DNA of 5,403 nucleotides from an uncultured Faecalibacterium sp. (GTDB taxonomy: Bacteria > Bacillota > Clostridia > Oscillospirales > Ruminococcaceae), in assembly GCA_945982465.1 (NCBI GenBank), contig CAMFSB010000134.1:1-5403 (forward strand), given 5' to 3'. Both the position numbers and the translations under genes were made by a program. Position 1 is the stretch's first letter; each line of letters opens with the position of its first letter. Below are positions 1 through 4,999 of the stretch, one piece after another. The notes beneath the pieces are model-generated. The model had not been told where the DNA came from and did not search any database. It saw nothing but the letters and a program-made list of their open reading frames with translations.

Positions 1-127
1 GCAGCCGCAGCAGCACCAGCCCCCACAGCGCGTAGGTCACCCGTGCCGGGACCTGCCGCCCCAGCACGGCACGCAGCGCCGTCAGCGCCAGGATCAGCAC
101 ACCGGAACTGATCAGTAAAGCACGCAT
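1..127 (-). CDS. M56-family (BlaR1/MecR1-like) membrane metalloprotease, N-terminal fragment
   Basis: Only the first 42 codons lie in the window; the rest runs off the low-coordinate edge. The translation begins MRALLISSGVLILALTALRA and continues through ARVTYALWGLVLLRL. This is a hydrophobic first transmembrane helix (about residues 3-22), a short basic connector, and the YALW-x-LVLLRL segment seen at the start of the second helix in M56 peptidases. The ATG is fixed by an AGGAGG ribosome binding site (135-140) 7 nt upstream, lying inside the last codons of the repressor gene. The two genes are separated by only 2 nt, so translation is probably coupled. In known family members the protein sits in the cytoplasmic membrane, senses a ligand (beta-lactams in staphylococcal BlaR1) and uses an HExxH zinc protease domain to trigger inactivation of the partner BlaI repressor. 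The protease motif and any sensor domain are outside the window, so the ligand cannot be inferred. The assignment rests on the short N-terminus plus the BlaI neighbour. Confidence 0.85.
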   Translation of the reverse strand, partial: MRALLISSGVLILALTALRAVLGRQVPARVTYALWGLVLLRL

Positions 128-129
128 GG

Positions 130-555
130 TCACCCCTCCTGTTCAGGCGGGGCGGGCTGCTCCGCCTCGGCCTGCTGCAAAATGGCCAGCAGCTGCGCGC
201 GCTCGGCCTCGCTGATGCCTTTTTGCTGTACAAACGCATGGACCAGCAGCCCCAGATCGCCGCCGTACACCCGCTGCAGCAGGCTTTCGGTCTCACGCAT
301 GGCGGCCTGCGCACGGCTGATGCAGCTTTCGTACAGGCGGGCGCGCTCGCCCTCGGTATAGCGCACCGCCCCCTTGGCCGTCAGCCGGTTGAGCATGGTA
401 ATGACGGTATGCTTGCCCCAGCCGGTCTGCGGCTCCAGCCGCGCGGTAAGCTGGGTGATGGTCTGCGGGCTGTGCTCCCACAGCGGCTCCATCAGCTTCC
501 ACTCCCCGGGCGAAAGTTGAAGCTCGCCTTTTTCGGTCTTTTCTGTGTTTTTCAT
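130..555 (-). CDS. BlaI/MecI/CopY-family transcriptional repressor
   Basis: A 141-residue winged-helix repressor. The N-terminal DNA-binding domain spans about residues 12-80: LSPGEWKLMEPLWEHSP forms the first helix region, and WGKHTVITMLNRLTAKGAV (about 46-64) matches the recognition helix and following turn of BlaI/MecI. A wing containing GERARLYES follows. The C-terminal part (about 80-126) should be the helical dimerisation domain. Family members are usually about 120-130 residues; the excess is an acidic, Q/A/P-rich tail (about 127-141). Staphylococcal BlaI and MecI are cleaved at an Asn-Phe bond near residue 101; by eye the equivalent here is Ala107-Phe108 in LLVHAF. The start at 555 is preferred over in-frame ATGs at 564 and 633 because AAGGAG (565-570) lies 9 nt upstream of it but directly abuts the 564 ATG, and the 633 ATG has no Shine-Dalgarno sequence. 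The gene lies 2 nt before an M56 protease gene and downstream of a promoter overlapped by operator-like dyads, so it is probably autoregulated. Other targets are unknown. Confidence 0.95.
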   Translation of the reverse strand: MKNTEKTEKGELQLSPGEWKLMEPLWEHSPQTITQLTARLEPQTGWGKHTVITMLNRLTAKGAVRYTEGERARLYESCISRAQAAMRETESLLQRVYGGDLGLLVHAFVQQKGISEAERAQLLAILQQAEAEQPAPPEQEG

Positions 556-564
556 GGGTTCCAT

Positions 565-570
565 CTCCTT
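565..570 (-). promoter_or_regulatory. Ribosome binding site deciding the repressor start
   Basis: On the minus strand AAGGAG is followed by ATGGAACCC and then ATG AAA AAC. The first ATG (562-564) directly abuts the Shine-Dalgarno sequence and is too close to be used efficiently. The second (553-555) has a 9-nt spacer, which is normal. This supports MKNTEKTEKGE as the true N-terminus. Confidence 0.75.
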
Positions 571-690
571 TTCTGCATGATGTACCGGGGTTTTGCTGTT
601 TTGTTCCGCCGGGAGTTCTGCGCAGCAGGGCATGTCCCGCCGGCGTTTGCGCTTTTCCGTTCCGCCGGTTTTGCGGCTTTTGCACCCGGC

Positions 691-707
691 CTGCGGCTGG
701 CCCGCAG
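691..707 (-). repeat. Small perfect hairpin in the repressor leader
   Basis: The arms CTGCGG and CCGCAG are perfectly complementary across a 5-nt loop. In the transcript the hairpin would lie shortly after the second operator dyad. There is no T-run after it, so it is not an intrinsic terminator. It may be a structural element of the leader or simply a chance GC-rich stem. Confidence 0.3.
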
Positions 708-710
708 AAG

Positions 711-726
711 GTAGTCTTTAGTCTAC
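711..726. promoter_or_regulatory. Second BlaI-type operator dyad (O2)
   Basis: Read on the minus strand the site is GTAGACT-AA-AGACTAC: two 7-bp arms with one mismatched position around a 2-bp centre. It has the same arm-2-arm layout and the same outer GTAG/CTAC ends as the core of the dyad over the promoter. Its centre (718.5) is 43 bp from the centre of that dyad (761.5), about four helical turns, so two repressor dimers could bind on the same face of the DNA. It would lie just downstream of the predicted transcription start, where a bound repressor could block initiation or early elongation. Binding is inferred from symmetry and position only. Confidence 0.55.
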
Positions 727-739
727 CTCTTACAGCAAA

Positions 740-768
740 AGAATAGCACGTAGGTAGACATTTGTCAA
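740..768 (-). promoter_or_regulatory. Sigma-70-type promoter of the repressor-M56 operon
   Basis: On the minus strand a perfect TTGACA -35 box (763-768) is followed by a 17-bp spacer and TATTCT (740-745) as the -10 box, four of six matches to TATAAT. Transcription would start near 733 and read into the repressor gene. The -35 box and the whole spacer lie inside the 745-778 palindrome, which is the expected geometry for a site where a BlaI-type repressor excludes RNA polymerase. Confidence 0.75.
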
Positions 769-778
769 CCTACGTGCT
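745..778. promoter_or_regulatory. 34-bp near-perfect palindrome, probable repressor operator (O1)
   Basis: The arms agcacgtaggtagaca and tgtcaacctacgtgct flank a central tt. The reverse complement of the right arm is agcacgtaggttgaca, so 15 of 16 arm positions are symmetric. The core (754-769), read on the minus strand, is GTTGACA-AA-TGTCTAC, the size and layout of a BlaI/MecI-family operator, although the family's classical core is TACA/TGTA rather than GACA/TGTC. The symmetry continues well beyond a single-dimer site. It covers the -35 box and spacer of the repressor promoter. In RNA it would also form a strong hairpin, so a second role as terminator is possible. Confidence 0.7.
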
Positions 779-841
779 TCGATTTTTTCAGAGGTTTGCC
801 GCATGGCCGCGCCCCGGCCGGTTTGCCGCGGGGGACCCGGT

Positions 842-1417
842 TTACTCCGGCCGGCCGCCCGCGGCCTCCACCTTGGCGTTGGTCTCGGCGTCGATCTGCG
901 CTTTCAGCTGCCGCAGATAGGCCGAAAACTGCACCTTATCCGCGCCGTAGCGCAGCTGCAGATCGTATTCCAGCGGCAGCCAGGTGGCAATGTCCGCTTC
1001 GTTGTGCTGGATCACCGCTTCCAGATTGTCCAGCGCCTTGTAAATTCTGGCTTCCTCGGTCTGCAAAGCGTCCATCTCATCAAACAGCGCGGGCAGCTCG
1101 GCATTGTAGGGCGCGGGCAGGGCTTTGGCCCACTGCCGCAGCAGGGCGGCTTCGGTGCGCTCGTCCTCCTCATTTTTTTCAAAGGTGGGGATATCACCGG
1201 TAAACGCCTCGCCCAGATCGTGCACCACGCACATCCGCAGGACTTTATCCATGTCCGCCTGCGGGAACTCATCTCGCACCAGCAGCGCCATCAGGCACAG
1301 CCGCCAGCTGTGGTCGGCCACGCTCTCGTGGCGGCCTGCGCTGGTCCAGGAATGGCGGGTATTGTTTTTCAGCCGTTCGGCCAGGTGCATCACCTGCAAA
1401 AACTCTTTCGGTTCCAT
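842..1417 (-). CDS. HD-domain phosphohydrolase, YfbR/HDDC2 type (probable 5'-deoxynucleotidase)
   Basis: A 191-residue soluble protein with no signal peptide or membrane segment. The HD-superfamily metal ligands are in order: His36 in ESVADHS, His66-Asp67 in VVHDLGEAFTGDIP, and Asp130 in YKALDNLEAV. Glu70 and Asp75 occupy the places of the additional conserved acidic residues of YfbR. The ESVA(D/E)HS and HD-L-x-E-x-x-x-GDIP signatures, and the length of about 190-200 residues, are typical of the HDDC2/YfbR group, whose studied members hydrolyse deoxynucleoside 5'-monophosphates with a divalent metal. The activity of this protein is inferred from family membership; other HD phosphohydrolase substrates are possible. 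The ATG is supported by AAGGAGGA (1426-1433) 8 nt upstream. It follows the SNF2 gene by 57 bp on the same strand with no promoter or terminator seen between them, so the two are probably cotranscribed. No separate intrinsic terminator is visible between its stop and the repressor promoter. Confidence 0.9.
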   Translation of the reverse strand: MEPKEFLQVMHLAERLKNNTRHSWTSAGRHESVADHSWRLCLMALLVRDEFPQADMDKVLRMCVVHDLGEAFTGDIPTFEKNEEDERTEAALLRQWAKALPAPYNAELPALFDEMDALQTEEARIYKALDNLEAVIQHNEADIATWLPLEYDLQLRYGADKVQFSAYLRQLKAQIDAETNAKVEAAGGRPE

Positions 1418-1474
1418 CGGATCGCTCCTCCTTTTTGTACGGCGGAATATCAGCCTGTGCCGCCGGGCAGGACG

Positions 1475-4400
1475 CTACTCCAGCAGCTGCAGGATCTCCT
1501 CGCGGGACATGCTCATAATGCTGCCCTCGGCGCTGCCGGTGATGCTGTCGGCCAGCGACTGCTTGGCCTGCTGCAACTCCAGAATTTTTTCCTCAATGGT
1601 GTCCTGCGCGATCAGCTTGTACACCTGGACGGTGTTCTGCTGGCCGATACGGTAGGCCCGGTCGGTGGCCTGGTTCTGCGCCGCCACGTTCCACCACGGG
1701 TCGTAGTGGATCACAATGTCGGCGGCCGTCAGGTTCAGCCCCGTGCCGCCCGCCTTGAGCGAGATCAGAAACACGCTGGCTTCCCCGGCGTTGAAGCGGT
1801 GCACCAGCTCGGCCCGCACGGGCTTTGGCGTGGAGCCCTGCAGCGTAAAGTGGGAGATGTGCAGCTCATCCAGCCGCTGTTCCAGCAGCGCCAGCATGCT
1901 GGTGAACTGGCTGAACAGCAAAATCTGGTGGCCGCTGTCCACCGCAGACGCCACCAGCTCCGCGCAGGCGTCCAGCTTGGCGCTTCCGCCCTGCCAGTTT
2001 TCCGCCATCAGGCGCGGGTCGCAGCAGATCTGCCGCAGCCGCGTCAGCACCGCAAACACCTGAATGCGATCCTCCTCCTTGATGGCGCGCAGCTTTTGCC
2101 TGGCGTCCAGCACAGCGGCGCAGTACAGCTTTCGCTGCTGCTCGTCCAGCGCCACATGGGTAACGTTTTCTGTTTTGGGCGGCAGTTCGGTCAGCACCTC
2201 GCGCTTCATGCGACGCAGGATGAACGGGCCGGTCAGCTGGTTCAGCCGCCGGGTCGCCTGTTCGTTCTGATCCTGGGCGATGGGCTTTTCAAACCGTTCG
2301 CGGAACACCTTGTAGCTGTACAGATACCCCGGCATCAAAAACGAAAAAATGCTCCACAGCTCGCTCAGGCGGTTTTCGATGGGTGTGCCGGTCAGCGCAA
2401 ACCGCAGCCTGCTTTTTACGCGGCACACCGCCTTATATTTCTGGGTGGTATGGTTTTTGACGGCCTGCGCTTCGTCCAGGATGCAGGCGTAAAACTCCTG
2501 CCCGGCATACAGCGCCTCGTCCCGACGCAGCAGGTCGTACCCCGTCACCACCAGATCGTATTCCTCAAACCGGGCCGCCAGCTCCGCCCGTTGCGCTGCC
2601 GTTCCGTCCACTGCCAGGCATTGCAGCTGGGGGGTGAACTTCCGGCATTCCTCGGCCCAGTTCAGCACCAGCGAGGCCGGGCACACGATCAGGCTGGGGC
2701 GGGTCTCGCCGCCTTCTTTCAGCGCCAGCAGATACGCCAGCACCTGCAAGGTTTTGCCCAGACCCATATCGTCGGCCAGAATGCCGCCCATGCCATAACT
2801 GTCCAGCGTGCGCAGCCAGCGGTAGCCGGTGCGCTGGTATTTGCGCAGCACGCCGGCCAGACTTTCGGGCAGGGTGTAGTCGCTGTCCGCCACGCTGCGG
2901 AAGCTGCGGCTGATGGCGCGGAACGCATCGTCGCGGCGGAAGCGGACCGCCTGCTGGCCGGAAAGCGCCCGGTCCAGGCTGGGTGCCCGGTACATGGGCA
3001 GCCGTGCATGGCCGTTGACCAGTTCCGCGCCGGAAAGCTCCAGCGTTTCGTCCAGTTCCTCCAGCGGCTGCAGTTCCTCGTCCAGCCGCAGCAGGCGGCC
3101 GTCCCGCAGGCGGTGGTAATGCTTTTTCTCCCGCAGCGAAGCCAGCAGCGCTTTCAGCTCATCCTGCGGGAATTCCCCGGTATCCACCGACAAATCCAGC
3201 ACGCTGCCCGCCACCGAAACGCCTACGCTCACCTTGGGGCGGGGCGCCTGCATGCCGCGGAACGCATCGGTCATATACACTTCTCCCGCCGCCAGCAGCG
3301 CCGGGATGCCCTCGTCCAGCAGGCGGATGATCTCGCTTTCGCCCTCGGCCTCGTACTGGCCCGCCTCGCCGGGCAGCACTGCAGGCTGCAGGTACGCGGC
3401 CAGCACGGCATGGGCGCGTTTTTCGGCGCGCGCGTCCCGTACAAGGCCAAACGCCGGCGGGTCAAAGGGCGTGACCTTGTCCTCCCCGTACAAAAACACA
3501 GGGTACGCTGTTACGCGCAGCTGCCTGGGGCAGTCCAGATAGAACTGCACCACCGGCGGCAGCGGCAGCTGATCCAGCAGCAGCCGTTCCGGGTCTTTCA
3601 GGGTGACACAGCCGCGCAGCTCCGGCAGGCCGTACGAGCAGAACTCGCTCAGGTCGCGGCTGGTAAAAAACAGTTCGCGGCCGGCCAGCAGGCTCATCAG
3701 CGGCCGCAGCCGGCGGTGATCCTCCGCCGGAACATACCACAAAGCGGTATCCGAATAATAGTAAAAGCCCTCCGCACCGCGGCACCAGTGCAGGTACGGC
3801 TCTGCCGCCAGCACGGCCCCGCCCGGGCGGCGCAGGGCCGAAAGCGTGATGGACGGCAGGCCCTCTTTCCATTCATATCCGCCCACAAAGCCGTCGCCGC
3901 GGTACAGGGCCGTCAGCTCGTCCAGCGCATCCGGTGAAAGCGCCAGCGTACTGGTGATCGCCCGCGTACGGCCCGCGGCAAACAGGCTCTGCGAGTATTC
4001 CAGCGCTGCCAGCTGGCGGCGTACAAGCCCCACCAGCGCGCGGGAGGGCGCGTCATACGCCGCCAACACCTGCGCAAACGAAAGCTGCTTGCCGTAGGTG
4101 ATGGTGCGGCCGGTGTCAAACGCGGCGATAAATTCCGGGATATCCCGCACCACATAGCGCCGCCCGCCCGCGCTGACGCGCAGCCGAAGCTCGGCGGGCC
4201 GGTCGCTACGCAGGGCATCCAGCAGCAGCTCCGGCTCCAGCGTGACCGACGCATCTGGCAGCACTGTTTCCAGGTGCAGCCGCTCCCGGTCGGTCCGGTC
4301 GGCCTCGGCTCGATACAGGCGCAGCAGCTGCTTTGCGTCCTCGTCCGAAACCGCCTGCGGGCCGCGCCATTTGCGGCCAAACAGGGCTTCCAGGCTGGAA

Positions 4401-4882
4401 GCATAGCTGCTTTGCCGCGCGGCCGCGCCGGCCGAAGCGGGCTTTTTCTCCGCCTGCGCCAGGTTCTCGTCGGAAAATGGCGTGCCTTCGTACACTTCAC
4501 GCAGATCTGCTGCGCCTGTCTGCAGGCCCTGCACCCCCTTTTGCACGCGGTGATCGGCCAGTAGCTCCTGCAGATCGGGCGCTGTTTTCGGGGTACGGCG
4601 CTCCACATAGTGCAGCAGTACGGCGCCGATGTGTTTGCACAGCGGGCCGTCGCCGCGGGCGTTGTGCGGGCAGGTGCAGTCCGCACTGGCCAGCTCCCCC
4701 TCGCCGCGCAGCCACACGCGCACTTCGTAAGGCTGCGTACCAGCTACCTCCGCCGTGATATATTGGATGCCGGGCGCACTTTCGGTTTCGGCATACGCAT
4801 GCACGCGCCCGCGCTCGTAATAGCGCAGCGCGCGGCTGTACACTGTATCGCCCAGCAAGGTTTTGATGGTATTCCGGTCCAT
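1475..4882 (-). CDS. SNF2-family DNA-dependent ATPase/helicase with N-terminal SWIM zinc finger
   Basis: A complete 1135-residue protein. The N-terminus carries a SWIM zinc finger, Cys69-x-Cys71 then Cys82-x-His84 (CTCP...CKH), a likely DNA- or protein-binding element. About residues 200-650 are a poorly conserved region in the place of the bacterial SNF2-associated domain. The SNF2 ATPase core follows: motif I DDMGLGKT with Lys710, motif II DEAQ at 803-806, motif III LTGTPIENRLSELWSIFSFL, then the second RecA-like lobe with LLFSQFTSMLALLE, GGTGLNLTAADIVIHYDPWWN and motif VI QATDRAYRIGQ with arginines 1075 and 1078. All catalytic motifs look intact, so this should be an active ATP-driven DNA translocase. 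Bacterial relatives with this SWIM-SNF2 layout (for example B. subtilis YwqA) have no firmly settled role; transcription complex remodelling and DNA repair are possibilities. The start is supported by AAGGAG (4887-4892), with a short 4-nt spacer. It is the first gene of a probable unit with the HD-domain gene and begins about 130 bp after a transposase fragment. Confidence 0.96.
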   Translation of the reverse strand: MDRNTIKTLLGDTVYSRALRYYERGRVHAYAETESAPGIQYITAEVAGTQPYEVRVWLRGEGELASADCTCPHNARGDGPLCKHIGAVLLHYVERRTPKTAPDLQELLADHRVQKGVQGLQTGAADLREVYEGTPFSDENLAQAEKKPASAGAAARQSSYASSLEALFGRKWRGPQAVSDEDAKQLLRLYRAEADRTDRERLHLETVLPDASVTLEPELLLDALRSDRPAELRLRVSAGGRRYVVRDIPEFIAAFDTGRTITYGKQLSFAQVLAAYDAPSRALVGLVRRQLAALEYSQSLFAAGRTRAITSTLALSPDALDELTALYRGDGFVGGYEWKEGLPSITLSALRRPGGAVLAAEPYLHWCRGAEGFYYYSDTALWYVPAEDHRRLRPLMSLLAGRELFFTSRDLSEFCSYGLPELRGCVTLKDPERLLLDQLPLPPVVQFYLDCPRQLRVTAYPVFLYGEDKVTPFDPPAFGLVRDARAEKRAHAVLAAYLQPAVLPGEAGQYEAEGESEIIRLLDEGIPALLAAGEVYMTDAFRGMQAPRPKVSVGVSVAGSVLDLSVDTGEFPQDELKALLASLREKKHYHRLRDGRLLRLDEELQPLEELDETLELSGAELVNGHARLPMYRAPSLDRALSGQQAVRFRRDDAFRAISRSFRSVADSDYTLPESLAGVLRKYQRTGYRWLRTLDSYGMGGILADDMGLGKTLQVLAYLLALKEGGETRPSLIVCPASLVLNWAEECRKFTPQLQCLAVDGTAAQRAELAARFEEYDLVVTGYDLLRRDEALYAGQEFYACILDEAQAVKNHTTQKYKAVCRVKSRLRFALTGTPIENRLSELWSIFSFLMPGYLYSYKVFRERFEKPIAQDQNEQATRRLNQLTGPFILRRMKREVLTELPPKTENVTHVALDEQQRKLYCAAVLDARQKLRAIKEEDRIQVFAVLTRLRQICCDPRLMAENWQGGSAKLDACAELVASAVDSGHQILLFSQFTSMLALLEQRLDELHISHFTLQGSTPKPVRAELVHRFNAGEASVFLISLKAGGTGLNLTAADIVIHYDPWWNVAAQNQATDRAYRIGQQNTVQVYKLIAQDTIEEKILELQQAKQSLADSITGSAEGSIMSMSREEILQLLE

Positions 4883-4900
4883 GGCTCTCCTTCATCTGCC

Positions 4901-4918
4901 CGGCCTGCCGGCAGGCCG
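4901..4918. repeat. 18-bp perfect GC-rich palindrome upstream of the SNF2 gene
   Basis: The sequence cggcctgccggcaggccg is identical to its own reverse complement. It ends 8 bp before the Shine-Dalgarno sequence of the SNF2 gene. In the leader RNA it could fold into a 7-bp stem with a CCGG loop, possibly affecting translation or stability; as DNA it could be a dimer-binding site. No T-run follows on either strand, so it is not an intrinsic terminator. Confidence 0.5.
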
Positions 4919-4956
4919 CCGACAAACCGCAAAGCGAATATGATCCGTATCTTTTT

Positions 4957-4985
4957 ATGATACACCTTTCCCGCCCTGCCCACAA
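4957..4985 (-). promoter_or_regulatory. Candidate promoter of the SNF2-HD unit
   Basis: On the minus strand TTGTGG (4980-4985), a weak -35 box, is separated by 17 bp from TATCAT (4957-4962), which matches five of six -10 positions. The start would be near 4950, giving a leader of roughly 70 nt that includes the 4901-4918 palindrome. A short inverted repeat, GTATC and GATAC around 7 nt (4947-4963), overlaps the -10 box. The spacing is ideal but the -35 match is poor, so this is only a candidate; promoter activity from the neighbouring insertion sequence is an alternative. Confidence 0.35.
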
Positions 4986-4999
4986 GAGAAATCTGGCGC

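Larger units (their letters stand above)
556..733 (-). other. Long 5' leader of the repressor gene
   Basis: Between the predicted transcription start (about 733) and the repressor ATG there are about 178 nt. I see no separate gene in it. It holds the second operator-like dyad (711-726), a small GC-rich hairpin (691-707), and scattered CCGGCG/CGCCGG complementary blocks that could pair over longer distances. The repressor frame is open upwards to an ATG at 633, giving a 26-residue extension without a ribosome binding site. No known riboswitch or leader-peptide pattern was recognised. The leader length depends on the promoter call. Confidence 0.4.

Noticed and set aside
293..685. Minus-strand frame overlapping the repressor gene in another frame, starting in its leader
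   Set aside because: It begins with GTG without a ribosome binding site, and the protein is basic and low-complexity. It is a frame-shifted shadow of the repressor gene.
223..714. Plus-strand open frame opposite the repressor gene and its leader
   Set aside because: It overlaps the clearly recognisable BlaI-family gene, has no family resemblance and no convincing ribosome binding site.
745..788. Palindrome plus six-T run read as a plus-strand intrinsic terminator
   Set aside because: No plus-strand gene lies upstream to be terminated, and the T-run begins 4 nt after the stem. The promoter overlap favours an operator; the minus-strand terminator idea is kept as a separate finding.
800..841. 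GC-rich inverted blocks after the HD gene stop as a terminator
   Set aside because: Only short 4-5 bp stems can be made and no T-run follows on the minus strand.
803..3937. Very long plus-strand open frame of 1044 codons antisense to the HD and SNF2 genes
   Set aside because: Its product is low-complexity, rich in Gln, Arg, His, Ala and Leu with no recognisable domain. It mirrors the codon bias of two clearly real minus-strand genes with intact motifs. Long antisense frames are expected in GC-rich genes.
3913..4686. 257-codon minus-strand frame inside the SNF2 gene
   Set aside because: Arg/Cys/Ser-rich translation in an alternative frame of a gene whose SWIM finger and flanking sequence are coherent in the main frame; no sign of a frameshift.
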